From NCBI RefSeq assembly GCF_042680805.1, contig NZ_JBHUEM010000052.1, positions 1-64,000 of the forward strand: a stretch of DNA of 64,000 nt, in the 5' to 3' direction. The DNA comes from Bacillus_CJ salitolerans. GTDB taxonomy: Bacteria > Bacillota > Bacilli > Bacillales > SA4. The translations under genes were made by a program, and so were the position numbers. The notes beneath the pieces are model-generated. The model was given only the letters and a program-made list of their open reading frames with translations. It did not search any database and was not told the origin of the DNA. Of this stretch, positions 31,773 to 42,600 are shown piece after piece; the first letter of the stretch is position 1, and each line of letters opens with the position of its first letter.

Positions 31773-34043
31773 ATGCTTCAAACGGCAACAATGATTCATG
31801 ATGAACAAGGACAATATGAACCTTTTTCAAAAGAAAGAATAACGAGCTTTATTCAAAAAATAGGGGGAAGTTTTCCACAGCTTGATCTGGAAAGCTACAC
31901 CCAAAAAATAACCAATACCATTCTAAATCGTGAAATATTCACAAAAAAACAGATCACGAATTTATTAGTCCTTGAGGGACTTGCGAATATAAACGAACAG
32001 GAGCCAGACTGGACTTACTTTTGTGCACGTGTCTACTTGCATAAACTATACAATGAGGCAGCTACGAATAGAGGTTATGATTCCAAACAAAATTATGGAC
32101 CTTTTTTACCATTAGTAGAAACACTTGTAGAAATGGGCATCTATCAAAAGTCCTTACTTACAGACTACTCAAAAGAGGAAATTGAATATCTAGGCGCTGT
32201 AATCCAGCAAGAGAATGATCATTTATTTACATATATAGGACTACGAACATTATCAGACCGCTATATAGCAAAGGACTATAACAAGAATATATTCGAGCTC
32301 CCGCAGGAAAGATTCATGATTATTGCGATGAGTTTAATGAAAAAAGAAGCAAAGGGTGAAAGACTCCACTTAGTAAAAGAAGCTTACTGGGCACTTAGTC
32401 AATTAATGATGACAGTAGCAACGCCAACTCTATCAAATGCGGGTAAAACGGTTGGACAGCTATCTAGCTGCTTTATAGATACAGTGGATGATAGCCTCCA
32501 AGGCATTTATGACAGTAATACCGATATTGCGAATTTATCGAAATCAGGTGGGGGCATTGGGGTGTACATCGGAAAAATTAGAAGCCGTGGTAGTGATATA
32601 AAAGGATACAAAGGGGTATCATCTGGAGTGATCCCATGGATGAAGCAAATTAATAATACAGCTGTTAGTGTTGATCAGCTAGGGCAACGAAAGGGTGCCA
32701 TTGCTGTTTATTTGGATGTTTGGCACAAGGACATATTTTCTTTCCTCGATTCAAAATTAAACAATGGGGATGAGCGATTACGGACACATGACCTGTTTAC
32801 GGGGGTGTGCATTCCAGACCTATTTATGGAAAAGGTTGAAGCAAGAGAGGAATGGCACTTATTTGATCCTCATGAAGTAAGAAACGTGATGGGCTACAGC
32901 CTTGAAGATTTCTATGATGAAAAAACGGGTAGTGGAAGCTTCCGGCAAAAATACGAGGAATGTGTAAATCACCCAGACCTTTCTTCTGAAAAGGTTCTAG
33001 CTATCGACATTATGAAGCGGATTATGATCTCTCAATTAGAAACCGGAACACCGTATATGTTTTATCGAGATGAAGTGAATCGGAAAAATGCCAATGCTCA
33101 TATTGGAATGGTGTATTGCAGTAACCTATGTACAGAAATTACCCAAAACCAAAGTGCCACAACAGTGGATGAACAATTTACCGAGGATGGAAAGATCATT
33201 ACTGTCAAAACACCTGGAGATTTTGTCGTTTGTAATTTATCTTCTATTAATCTTGCAAAAGCTGTTAGTAAAAATGCATTAGATCGGCTCATTCCAATCC
33301 AAGTGAGAATGCTAGATAATGTCATCGACTTAAATACGATTCCTGTCTTACAAGCACAAATAACCAATCAAAAATACAGATCGATTGGGTTAGGAACGTT
33401 TGGGTGGCATCACTTGCTCGCATTAAAGGGTATCAAATGGGAAAGTGAAGAAGCTGTCCATTATGCAAATGAACTTTATGAAAAAATAGCATACTTAACG
33501 ATTCAGGCAAGCAATGATCTTGCAAAGGAAAAGGGAGCATATCCTGCATTCAAAGATTCTGCATGGCACACGGGTCAGTATTTTGAAAGTAGAGGATATG
33601 AAGATGAAAATTGGCAGTCCCTAAAAGAGGACGTTCAAAAATTCGGTATTCGAAATGGGTATTTAATGGCGATTGCACCGAATGCATCTACTTCAATAAT
33701 TGCAGGAAGCACAGCTAGTATTGATCCAATCTTCCAAAAGCTTTATTCAGAAGAAAAGAAAGATTATAAGATTCCTGTGACCGCTCCAGATTTGAACCCA
33801 GATACTTTTTGGCTTTATAAATCTGCCTACCATATTGATCAAGAGTGGAGTATTATGCAAAATGCGGCGAGGCAGCGCCATATTGATCAAGCAATCTCCT
33901 TTAATCTTTATGTCGTCAACACCATACAAGCAAAGGAGTTATTAGCTCTTCATTTATCTGCATGGAGAAGTGGGATGAAAACCACCTATTACGTTCGGTC
34001 TACTTCAAGTGATATTGAAGAATGTGATTCGTGTGCAAGTTAA
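31773..34043 (+). CDS. nrdA: Class I ribonucleoside-diphosphate reductase, alpha subunit
   Basis: A 756-residue large subunit that reduces ribonucleotides to deoxyribonucleotides. An ATP-cone-like allosteric domain covers about residues 5-95, which points to class Ia rather than the cone-less Ib NrdE; no nrdI is nearby. The active-site Cys pair is C233 (SSCFIDT) and C487 (CNLSSINL); the radical Cys is C453 in NLCTEI with E455; the C-terminal shuttle is C751 and C754 in ECDSCAS; TTYYVRS is the radical-transfer Tyr pair. The ATG follows AAGGAGG. The nrdB gene starts 12 bases after its stop. Expression is under the cobalamin riboswitch. Confidence 0.93.
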   Translation: MLQTATMIHDEQGQYEPFSKERITSFIQKIGGSFPQLDLESYTQKITNTILNREIFTKKQITNLLVLEGLANINEQEPDWTYFCARVYLHKLYNEAATNRGYDSKQNYGPFLPLVETLVEMGIYQKSLLTDYSKEEIEYLGAVIQQENDHLFTYIGLRTLSDRYIAKDYNKNIFELPQERFMIIAMSLMKKEAKGERLHLVKEAYWALSQLMMTVATPTLSNAGKTVGQLSSCFIDTVDDSLQGIYDSNTDIANLSKSGGGIGVYIGKIRSRGSDIKGYKGVSSGVIPWMKQINNTAVSVDQLGQRKGAIAVYLDVWHKDIFSFLDSKLNNGDERLRTHDLFTGVCIPDLFMEKVEAREEWHLFDPHEVRNVMGYSLEDFYDEKTGSGSFRQKYEECVNHPDLSSEKVLAIDIMKRIMISQLETGTPYMFYRDEVNRKNANAHIGMVYCSNLCTEITQNQSATTVDEQFTEDGKIITVKTPGDFVVCNLSSINLAKAVSKNALDRLIPIQVRMLDNVIDLNTIPVLQAQITNQKYRSIGLGTFGWHHLLALKGIKWESEEAVHYANELYEKIAYLTIQASNDLAKEKGAYPAFKDSAWHTGQYFESRGYEDENWQSLKEDVQKFGIRNGYLMAIAPNASTSIIAGSTASIDPIFQKLYSEEKKDYKIPVTAPDLNPDTFWLYKSAYHIDQEWSIMQNAARQRHIDQAISFNLYVVNTIQAKELLALHLSAWRSGMKTTYYVRSTSSDIEECDSCAS

Positions 34044-34055
34044 GGGGGAATACAA

Positions 34056-35096
34056 ATGGCAATATTAGAAAAACGAAAAATCATGGACGTAGAAGCACCT
34101 AATCGGTCTACTGCTATTATTAATGGGTCTAGCTCAAATGTGTTAAATTGGGATGACATCGCTTACCCGTGGGCATATACGAAGTATAAAAAAATGCTAG
34201 CTAACTTTTGGACACCGTTTGAAATCAACATGTCACAGGACATAAAACAATTTCCGGAACTTACCGAAACGGAAAGGGAAGCCTTTTTGAAAATCATCGG
34301 GTTATTAGCTCTACTAGATAGTGTCCAAACCGATTATGCCGGTAAAGTGGCTGATTATCTAACTGATTCAAGCATCAATGCACTTATGATCATGCTTGCT
34401 CAGCAGGAAGTTATTCATAATCATTCGTATTCTTATGTGTTATCAAGCCTTGTTCAGAAAAAAACACAGGATGAAGTGTTTGAATTTTGGAGAAAAGATC
34501 CCATTCTGAGAAAGAGAAATGACTTTGTGACCAATGGCTATAAGGATTTCGCTGAAACACCAAATGTAGAGAATTTATTAAAATCCATTGTGTATGATGT
34601 CGTACTAGAAGGATTGTTTTTCTACTCAGGGTTTGCATTCTTTTACAATTTGGCACGAAATCAGAAAATGGTTGCATCTAGTACCATGATTAATTACATT
34701 AACCGAGATGAGCAGCTTCATGTTGATTTATTCGTAAAAATATTTCAGGAGATTTTGTTACAATACCCAGCGTTCGATACGAAAGAGTTAGGGGAGTATG
34801 TCAAGCAAACATTTGCCCAGGCAGCTACTTTAGAAATTGAATGGGGACGCCATATCATTGGTAACAAAATTGATGGAATTAACATGAATGAACTAGAGGC
34901 TTATATCAAATTTTATGCTAATGTTAGGTGTAGCCAACTAGGATATGATCGTCCTTTCGAAGGTTTTCGAACCAATCCCTTGAAATGGATCAAAGCATAT
35001 GAAGAAGTAGACCTTGGGAAATCTGATTTCTTTGAACAAAAATCCCGTCAGTATACAAAAGTTAATACTGTTGACAATGGTTTTGATGATTTATAA
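34056..35096 (+). CDS. nrdB: Class I ribonucleoside-diphosphate reductase, beta subunit
   Basis: A 346-residue radical-generating small subunit. Metal ligands are D88 (LLDSVQ), E118 and H121 (QEVIHNHSY), the Glu in EGLFFYSGF and E/H in RDEQLHVDLF; the radical tyrosine Y125 follows H121 by four residues, as Y122 follows H118 in E. coli NrdB. It is therefore a tyrosyl-radical enzyme, not a Phe-type variant. GGGGGA before the ATG suits efficient translation together with nrdA. A terminator follows. Confidence 0.93.
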   Translation: MAILEKRKIMDVEAPNRSTAIINGSSSNVLNWDDIAYPWAYTKYKKMLANFWTPFEINMSQDIKQFPELTETEREAFLKIIGLLALLDSVQTDYAGKVADYLTDSSINALMIMLAQQEVIHNHSYSYVLSSLVQKKTQDEVFEFWRKDPILRKRNDFVTNGYKDFAETPNVENLLKSIVYDVVLEGLFFYSGFAFFYNLARNQKMVASSTMINYINRDEQLHVDLFVKIFQEILLQYPAFDTKELGEYVKQTFAQAATLEIEWGRHIIGNKIDGINMNELEAYIKFYANVRCSQLGYDRPFEGFRTNPLKWIKAYEEVDLGKSDFFEQKSRQYTKVNTVDNGFDDL

Positions 35097-35106
35097 AGAT
35101 GACGAA

Positions 35107-35135
35107 AAGCTATCCGTGAAAGGATAGCTTTTTTT
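35107..35135 (+). terminator. Terminator after nrdB
   Basis: AAGCTATCC (35107-35115) pairs with GGATAGCTT (35122-35130), followed by TTTTT. Confidence 0.88.
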
Positions 35136-35181
35136 CGCAGGTTAAGAAAGCATAAGTTTGTATATACAAGATTACTTTTAA

Positions 35182-35310
35182 ATCCAGCTCCAGCGCCTCG
35201 CCACTCGAGTTCAAATGTTCCTAAAAATGAGAAAAAGGGGACAAGCAGATTTTTCTCATTTAGGAACATTTGCTTGTCGGCTAAACGGGTGCTCTGAGCG
35301 TTTTGTGCTT
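35182..35310. repeat. R1 intergenic repeat, copy c
   Basis: It starts with CCAGCTCCAGCGCCTCGCCA then CTCGAG. CAAATGTTCCTAAAAATGAG (35212-35231) pairs with CTCATTTAGGAACATTTG (35255-35272) with two bulged bases. It ends GCTTGTCGGCTAAACGGG and GAGCGTTTTGT. A looser similarity reaches left to about 35143. Confidence 0.75.
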
Positions 35311-35426
35311 ATGGGAGTGTATCCTCTAATCCTTTGATTTCTATTTATTGCTGGTGTACTACCTAGGTTTATGATTGATGTTTTTAAAATACGGTTTACA
35401 GTATAAGAATCGACTGTTAAAATAAA

Positions 35427-35458
35427 TTTAATCGATAAAAAAAATTTTAACGATTAAA
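35427..35458. promoter_or_regulatory. Candidate operator of the MFS/HTH operon
   Basis: TTTAATCG (35427-35434) and CGATTAAA (35451-35458) are perfect inverted halves with a 16-bp AT spacer, directly before the MFS ribosome binding site. The regulator encoded after the MFS gene is the likely binder. Confidence 0.5.
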
Positions 35459-35477
35459 TAATTTTAGGGGGTTGTTT

Positions 35478-36752
35478 ATGTTCTCTTTATTGAAAAATAA
35501 ACAGTATTTTCGTTTTTGGAGTGCTCAGGTCATCTCTCAATTAGGTGATGGAATAACTAGACTTGCTATTATGTATTTAGTTGCCATCCTTTCAAAGGAT
35601 CCCTTTATGATTGGATTAGTCATTTTTGCTCAACTACTCCCGACAGCAGTATTCGGAGTTTTCCTAGGACCTTTAGCTGACCGTTATAATCGGAAATGGC
35701 TAATGGTAGGATCAGATGTTTACAGAATGTTGATTGTTCTAGTTATGCTAATCTTCCACGATTCCGCTCCTATTCTCATCTTATTAATTGTTCTTCAAGG
35801 GCTAGGTTCTGCTATTTTTGACCCAGCACGCTCAGCATCTATTCCAGACATTGTAGGAGAAGAAAATATTCAACAAGCTATCTCATTATCACAAGGAACT
35901 CGCTCAGCCATGGATATTATTGGACCATCTATTGGAGGCCTATTATTAGTAGCTGGCAACTACACTGTCATTTTTTTAATCGATGCAAGTACGTTTCTCC
36001 TCTCCGCATTCCTCCTCATTGGATTAACGATATCTACGAAAAAAGTTGACGAACACCATCCCACTTCAAAGGAAAACTATAGGCAGTCACTAGTCACTGG
36101 AATTAGAGAAGTGGTCAAGATTCCGGCGCTAAGATTCTTACTCGTATTGCTCATGCCAGTTACTCTAGTAGTAGGAGTATTAAATACGAATCTAGTCGCT
36201 GTACTGACAAATGTTTTTGAAGTATCAGGTGCTCACTTTGGTTTATTAGAATCCTCGCTTGGAATTGGTGCGATAGCTGGGGCTCTATTTATTGGACCAT
36301 TGTTTATGAAGCATGTAAGGCCTTCTGTATTATTATTACTTGGGACCATCGCGATAGGGTGCTGGATGCTAGTTATTATTCCTCTAGATGGACTGAGGTT
36401 ATCGTATGGAATTGCACCTGTTTATGCTTGGTGTATAATGATAGGTGTACTGAATACGTTAATCAATGTTCCGCTTAGCAGCTTATTTTTAGGAACGACT
36501 CCGGCTTACTTTAGAGGAAGAGGATCTTCATTACTAGGGGCTACAGCAAACTCCTTTCAAATGATTGGGATTTTATTTGGAGGCTGGATAGCTGGGCTTA
36601 TTGGGATCTTAAATGGAGTGGCATTTGCTGGAGCTCTGCTAATTTTCGTTGTCCTCTTTATCCCATTTTTAAGGGGGTATAAGGATCTTCATCAAATTAT
36701 TCCTAAAAAGAGAAAGCTACAGCAAACTGGGAGCCAAGCTGCGATTGACTAA
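35478..36752 (+). CDS. MFS efflux transporter
   Basis: A 424-residue twelve-segment transporter of the MFS_3 drug/secretion-effector type. The N-terminal LLKNKQYFRFWSAQVISQLGDG is characteristic, and GPLADRYNRKWLM is the conserved loop 2-3 motif. AGGGGG lies eight bases before the ATG at 35478; the TTG at 35472 is too close. A winged-helix regulator gene follows after 15 bases, so this is a self-regulated efflux operon. The substrate is unknown. Confidence 0.88.
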   Translation: MFSLLKNKQYFRFWSAQVISQLGDGITRLAIMYLVAILSKDPFMIGLVIFAQLLPTAVFGVFLGPLADRYNRKWLMVGSDVYRMLIVLVMLIFHDSAPILILLIVLQGLGSAIFDPARSASIPDIVGEENIQQAISLSQGTRSAMDIIGPSIGGLLLVAGNYTVIFLIDASTFLLSAFLLIGLTISTKKVDEHHPTSKENYRQSLVTGIREVVKIPALRFLLVLLMPVTLVVGVLNTNLVAVLTNVFEVSGAHFGLLESSLGIGAIAGALFIGPLFMKHVRPSVLLLLGTIAIGCWMLVIIPLDGLRLSYGIAPVYAWCIMIGVLNTLINVPLSSLFLGTTPAYFRGRGSSLLGATANSFQMIGILFGGWIAGLIGILNGVAFAGALLIFVVLFIPFLRGYKDLHQIIPKKRKLQQTGSQAAID

Positions 36753-36767
36753 CTTGGAGGCTTTAAC

Positions 36768-37373
36768 ATGGCAAGCAATCAAAAACTATCCGATATGGAA
36801 ATAGCTAAAATGCTAATGGATGAGAGAAAAAGAAATATCATGATTATTGCAAAGGACAATCCGGTTACCGTTTCGGAAATAGCTGAAAAACTAGGTGAGA
36901 AGCCATCGAGATTATACTATCATGTAAATAAACTAGAAGAAGCAGGCCTACTGGAGCTAGTAGAAACTCGTCAACAAGGAAACTTAATTGAGAAATATTA
37001 CAAGTCAAAACCTGGCGTAAAAAGAGTGGAATTAAATCCAGCCCTCTTTCAGCATGATGATTCGATGATGACTGAAATCATGAAGGTGCTTGAACCTGGT
37101 CTAAAGCTTTTGGCAAAAGAGCTAAAAGAAAATAGCGGAGAATCAGATAAACAAGTTGATCTCTCCATTAACTTTTCCCACATGACAGGTAGAGAGTGGA
37201 AACAGTCACATAATAGAATGCTCCATGCAATGCGTGACCGAGGGGAAGAGAATCAACTACAAATGGTAAACGATGACCAGCAGAAACAGCTTTCAGAAGA
37301 AGAACTAGAAGCGAAATCCAAATATGCTTATTTCATTTTAAGCTACAGGATTGATGATGCTAAGGATATATGA
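36768..37373 (+). CDS. ArsR-like winged-helix regulator of the MFS gene
   Basis: A 201-residue protein with an N-terminal winged helix: DERKRNIMIIAKDNPVTVSEIAEKLGEKPSRLYYHVNKLEEAGLLELVETRQQ-type sequence (about residues 18-68), the HTH_20/ArsR pattern. The rest is a helical sensor or dimer domain ending in an acidic segment. TTGGAGG stands before the ATG. It probably represses the operon through the inverted repeat at 35427-35458 and is relieved by the exported compound. Confidence 0.85.
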   Translation: MASNQKLSDMEIAKMLMDERKRNIMIIAKDNPVTVSEIAEKLGEKPSRLYYHVNKLEEAGLLELVETRQQGNLIEKYYKSKPGVKRVELNPALFQHDDSMMTEIMKVLEPGLKLLAKELKENSGESDKQVDLSINFSHMTGREWKQSHNRMLHAMRDRGEENQLQMVNDDQQKQLSEEELEAKSKYAYFILSYRIDDAKDI

Positions 37374-37391
37374 GGGGAATGAGATTTTATC

Positions 37392-37527
37392 ATGAAGGCA
37401 GAATACAGCTTTCCTGTTTTACTAGAAGGACAATCAATATTAAGCAATACCTATAAGGCATTCACGATTCCGACAAGCTATCATTGATCAATCTGGCATA
37501 ATAAAAGAACGGCTAGTGGACCGATGA
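37392..37527 (+). pseudogene. Remnant of a thioredoxin-like (ResA/TlpA type) gene
   Basis: The frame from 37392 reads FPVLLEGQSILSNTYKAFTI then PTSY and stops at TGA 37485-37487; a one-base shift continues as IDQSGIIKERLV and stops at 37525. Together this is the C-terminal part of a thiol-disulfide oxidoreductase (..Y-x-v-x-x-x-P-T-s-y-x-I-D-x-x-G-x-I). The CxxC half is absent. It is a decayed fragment. Confidence 0.6.
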
Positions 37528-37564
37528 GTAAGGACTTACGGTTATATTAATCTTAATAAATTTT

Positions 37565-37597
37565 GGTCACCCTAATACAGACAGGGTGATCATTTTT
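37565..37597 (+). terminator. Terminator downstream of the regulator/remnant
   Basis: GGTCACCCT (37565-37573) pairs with AGGGTGATC (37583-37591, one wobble), followed by ATTTTTG. Confidence 0.8.
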
Positions 37598-37814
37598 GTT
37601 TTAAGAAACTGACACTCAGCAGGTTTAATCTATTGGAAGTCGGATTCATTATTTTAGAAAAGAATACTGGGGTGCTTCATTGCTATGATATAGTTTTTAA
37701 CTTAAACATTAATAGTGACAATTTACTATAAATTCAATATAATGATATAGCAATTAGGAAAAAGTTCCTATTTTTTATCCATCGAAGAGATATAACAAAA
37801 GAAGGAGTGACATC

Positions 37815-39548
37815 ATGAGACTATCATTTTTTACTAAGAATCTATTAATCTCTACCGTGAACACAATTATAGTTGGAGTTGTATTAATCGTTTCATGTTT
37901 CTTTATTCAGGGAAATGTTTTACGTGCTACTCTAGAAAAGCAAGCGTTAGAAGTAACAGAGCAATTACATAAGTCAATTAGCACAGAAGATGTAATGGAA
38001 GCCATTCATAATAAGAATCTTGAATCACCTATACAAAAAGAATTCACACAACTGTTTGATCAGTCGTCGGAGATGAATCCAAGTATGGCACAGGCTTACT
38101 TATTTGGGACAGAGCTTGTTGATGGAAGTAAAACAACGATCATTGCATCACCATCACATATTCAAGAATATTTTATTGAAGTTGGAATGGATAACGGGGA
38201 TTTATATGAACAGCCATCAAATATGGTTGAAAGTATTTCGTTATTACTGAATTCTAAAGAGATTATATTTTCTGATACATATACGGATGAAATAGGTACA
38301 TGGATGACGATTCTTTATCCATATACAGATTCAAATGGAAATATATTTGCCTATCTTGGGGCTGATATTGATGCAAGTATGATTCAAGAAGGTCAGATTG
38401 CGTTAATTAAGTATTCAGTTATCGCTCTACTAATTCTCTTAGCAATGGTCTTAACCGTTCAGTATATATTGCTGAAGCGATCATTAAAACCATTAAATGT
38501 ATTACTTGGTGGTATTCATAAAGCAAGTCAAGGGGACTTCCAATTTAACTTAGAGACAGGTCATGATGAACTTGGGAAAATCAATCAAAAATTTAATGAG
38601 ATGAAAGATCAAATTAAAGCAATGATTGAAAAGGTTAAAGATACAACTCAACAGGTGGCATCCTCTTCACAAGAACTATCAGCAACTGTTGAGGAGAATA
38701 CGGATAAGTTTGAAAAAGTGAATGATGAATTAAAACATATGCTTCAAAATATTGGACATCAAAAGAGTTCATCTGAAGAAGTAGCATTCGCTGTCAGTGA
38801 ATTAGCTACTGGGATTTCAACAGTAGCATCTAGTTCTACACATGTTTTTGAATCGTCAAATGTCATGGAATCTCTTTCAAATGAAGGGAATCAGTCTGTT
38901 CAAAATGTATCAAGACAAATGGAGTTAATTCATGAAGCGGTTTTAGAAAGTGCAGAAGTCGTTATCCAACTAGGAGAAAGATCGAAAGAAATCGGAAACA
39001 TCATTCAAGTTATTACGGATATCTCAACACAGACAAATTTATTAGCTCTGAATGCAGCGATTGAGGCGGCGAGAGCGGGAGAACATGGGAAAGGTTTTGC
39101 GATTGTTGCGGATGAGGTTCGAAAACTTGCGGAACAAACTGAAAAATCAGCAACACAGATTTCTTCGCTTATTAATGAAATCCAAGTTGAGACTACGAAC
39201 GCGGTATTATCCATGGATAAGGGAAAAGAAGAAGTACAAACTGGAATGAATATTGTACATGAAACTGGAGAGAAATTCTTATCTATTTTACAAGCAACAA
39301 ATCAAGTGACCTTACAAATTCATGAAGTAACAGATGCTTCAAGTCAAATGTCTAAAAGCTCAGACAAAGTGTCATTGATTATTGAAAAACTGGCAGAAAT
39401 CGCATCCAAAACAACAAAAGGAGCAGAAGCCATTTCGCGTAATGCAGAAGACCAACAAGCTTCAATGGAACAAATTGTACACTCTACTGAAAATCTAAAT
39501 CGAATGGCATTTGAATTAGATGAAATCATTAACAAGTTTAAAATATAA
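37815..39548 (+). CDS. Methyl-accepting chemotaxis protein
   Basis: A 577-residue receptor: membrane segment near 8-32, an extracellular sensing part of about 165 residues, membrane segment near 195-217, HAMP (about 218-270) and the signalling coiled coil. The hairpin tip is intact: EIGNIIQVITDISTQTNLLA followed by LNAAIEAARAGEHGKGFAIVADEVRKLAEQT. It talks to CheA/CheW; the ligand is unknown. The extracellular part has GSKTTIIASPSHIQEYF and WMTILYPY and resembles a degenerate Cache domain. AGAAGGAG precedes the ATG. It is monocistronic. Confidence 0.92.
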   Translation: MRLSFFTKNLLISTVNTIIVGVVLIVSCFFIQGNVLRATLEKQALEVTEQLHKSISTEDVMEAIHNKNLESPIQKEFTQLFDQSSEMNPSMAQAYLFGTELVDGSKTTIIASPSHIQEYFIEVGMDNGDLYEQPSNMVESISLLLNSKEIIFSDTYTDEIGTWMTILYPYTDSNGNIFAYLGADIDASMIQEGQIALIKYSVIALLILLAMVLTVQYILLKRSLKPLNVLLGGIHKASQGDFQFNLETGHDELGKINQKFNEMKDQIKAMIEKVKDTTQQVASSSQELSATVEENTDKFEKVNDELKHMLQNIGHQKSSSEEVAFAVSELATGISTVASSSTHVFESSNVMESLSNEGNQSVQNVSRQMELIHEAVLESAEVVIQLGERSKEIGNIIQVITDISTQTNLLALNAAIEAARAGEHGKGFAIVADEVRKLAEQTEKSATQISSLINEIQVETTNAVLSMDKGKEEVQTGMNIVHETGEKFLSILQATNQVTLQIHEVTDASSQMSKSSDKVSLIIEKLAEIASKTTKGAEAISRNAEDQQASMEQIVHSTENLNRMAFELDEIINKFKI

Positions 39549-39560
39549 TATGTAAGTATA

Positions 39561-39595
39561 AAAAAACCAGCTCATTTTTTGAACTGGTTTTTTTA
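39561..39595. terminator. Terminator after the chemotaxis receptor
   Basis: AAAACCAG (39563-39570) pairs with CTGGTTTT (39584-39591), followed by T residues. Confidence 0.85.
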
Positions 39596-39641
39596 TTATG
39601 TTTAGGAACGCGTTAACTAATTTTTGTTCAGTGAGATAAGA

Positions 39642-42600
39642 CTAGTTTTCCAATACATTCTTACGATTTTTCTTGAACATTTTAGATAATACTTCATACA
39701 CAATTGGTACGATAATTAAAGTCAGTAGTGTTGAACTTGTTAAACCACCGATAACTGTAATACCTAACCCTTTCGAGATTAAACCGCCACCGCCATTTCC
39801 AATTGCTAGCGGGACTAATGCACCGATAGTTGCTATAGCAGTCATGAGAATTGGACGCAAGCGAGTAGTACCTGCTTCTAGTATTGCCTCACGCATCGTC
39901 ATGCCATCACGCTCCATGTGAATGATACGATCTACTAATACGATGGCATTTGTCACGACAATCCCGATTAACATTAGTAACCCCATCATAACAGGTACAG
40001 AGATGGTTTCGCCTGCAATTAATAATCCTACAAATGAACCAATTACGGCAAATGGTAATGAGAATAGGATCGCGAATGGTGCAACACCTTCGCCGAACGT
40101 GACAACAAGGATGAAGTACACAATTCCAACAGCGGCTAACATCGCTAATCCAAGCTGTGTAAATGTTTCATTCATATCAGCTGCTACACCAGCTACGTTT
40201 AGCGTAACACCCTTCGGTAATTCTAGCTTATCAAGTGCTTTATCCATATCGGATGTTGCTTTTGATATATCTTTTCCAACAATGGTTCCTGATACAGAAG
40301 CGTAGTATTCACCTTTACTACGAGCAAGCGCATTTAACGTTGTTCCTTCTTCAACGGTTACAAGCTCTGATAGTGGCATCATCGTACCAAGTGCTGTTGG
40401 AATTTGGGTATCTAATAAATCGTCAATTGATTTTGGCTTTTTTGTTTCTTCTTGCTGCACAATGACTTCTAACGTGTTACCGTCTTTTTCAACTGTTGTT
40501 AAAACTTGTTCAGCCTTCATAGGGTTTAACATCATGACGATTTGTCCAGTTGTCAAACCATATTGAAGTAACTCATCTTGAGCAACTTTAAATGTATATT
40601 CAACAAATGCATCCTCTGCACTTGAAGTAACATCTTCGATACCGTCATTTTCAATCATGATATCTTCAACTATTTTTACAGCTTCATTTAGTTTATCTAA
40701 ATCTTCACTATAAAGGGTGTAGCTCAGTTCATTTGTTGACATGGTGGAAGCAGAGAAATTTTGGCTCTTCCATTCTCCTGATTGTCCGATATTAAAAACA
40801 TATTCTTGAATTTCTTCACGAACCTCTGAGAAGTTTTCCATTTCTGGATCGAAGATGAGGTACATTAATCCACCTTCTCCACTACCACCCATCATGGCAG
40901 CACTTGGATCACCGCTTTCAGAAATAGAGATTTGGACGATATCGATATCATCACGCTTTAACATCTCTTCCTCAACTACGGCGATATTGGCTAGCGTTTC
41001 TTCCTTAAGCTCACCAGCCTCAGGTGTGTATGTTAAGTACATCACTTTATCTTCCTCACTGCCCATAAAGCTAAAGCCAATGAGTGGCATCAGTGCTAAA
41101 CTTCCTACTAATAATACGATTGCTAAAATGGATGTAATGATTTTGTGATTTAGTGACCAGTTAAGAATTCCTTTATACCAGTTTGATAATTTCCCAGTCT
41201 CTTTATGACTCCCTGCTGATTTTTCACTATAAAGCTTCTTTTTAAATAGAAAGTGGGATAGTGCTGGAACCACTGTAATTGCAACAATTAACGAGGCACC
41301 TAGCGCAAATGTCATGGTCAGTGCAAATGGCATAAACAATTCTCCGACCATACCACCAACAAAGATAAGAGGTGTGAATACTGCCACCGTTACTAAAGTT
41401 GAGGAAAGAATTGGTTTAAACATTTCGATTGTTGCTTCTCGAATTAATGCACGACCGGTTAGCTTCTCTTCCTTTAAATGAAGCCTTCGGTATATATTTT
41501 CTACTACTACAATGGAGTCATCAATAACACGCCCAATTGCTACGGTTATGGCACCAAGAGTCATAATGTTGAGCGTGATGTCCATCCAATTTAGTAGAAG
41601 TAACGCCATGAAAATGGAAACAGGTATTGATACAATTGATATGATCGTCGACTTAACATCCCGTAAAAATAGTAAGATTATTAAGATCGCAATTAATCCT
41701 CCAAATAATGCTTTTTCTACCATCGTGGAGACTGACTTTTCAATTGGTTCACCTTGGTCAAGGGAAACATCAATAACAAGGCCATCAATATTCTGCGTTT
41801 CTTCTTCAATTAAATCCTTCACAGCATTCACAACACTTACAGTGTTCGCTTGTTGATCCTTTACAATTTGAATGGCAATTGCTTCTTTACCATTTGTTCG
41901 TGAAACAGATTGGACTTTACCTACTACCTCGATTGTTGCAATGTCACTTAGCTTCACAAATGGTGTTGGATTTTGCTCTGATGGTGTAATTGGAATAAGC
42001 ATATTCTTTAGTTCGTCAGCTGTCATAAATTTTCCATCAATTGAAACAGCCTGTTCACCTTCTTCAAACTCATAAAGGCCTAAAGAAACGGCTAAGTTAC
42101 TTGCTTGAATCATTTGTTTAACTGTATCTTCAGTTAAACCATATTCAGCCATTTTCTCTTTGTTATACGTAAGGTCGACTTCTTCGATATGTTGACCTGT
42201 GATTGTACTGGAGGCAACCCCATCAATTTTCTGTAGCTTAGGAAGTAAAATCTCCTCAACTGTTGAAGTAAGTTCAACAATATCTTCCACCGTACTACTT
42301 ACACTTAGCGCCACAACTGGCATCATATTCATACTTATAGCTGTAATGATTGGCTCTTGTGCTCCTTCTGGTAAAGTGACTGCATCTAATGCAGACTCTA
42401 GGGCACGTTTTGCCTCATCCATGTCAATTCCGTATTCGTATTCAATCTGAAGACTTGCCATGTTAGAATAAGAATTAGAATTAACGGATTTTATGTCTTC
42501 TAGTCCCTCTGCAGCTTGTTCTAATGGAATGGATACGTCTTCCATTACCTGCTCGGGAGTTGCTCCTGGATAAACATCCATGACCATTAAGTATGGGATG

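Noticed and set aside
39673..42450. Several long plus-strand frames opposite swrC.
   Set aside because: They lack ribosome binding sites, have unnatural Ser/Ile/Thr-rich products, and mirror the RND gene.
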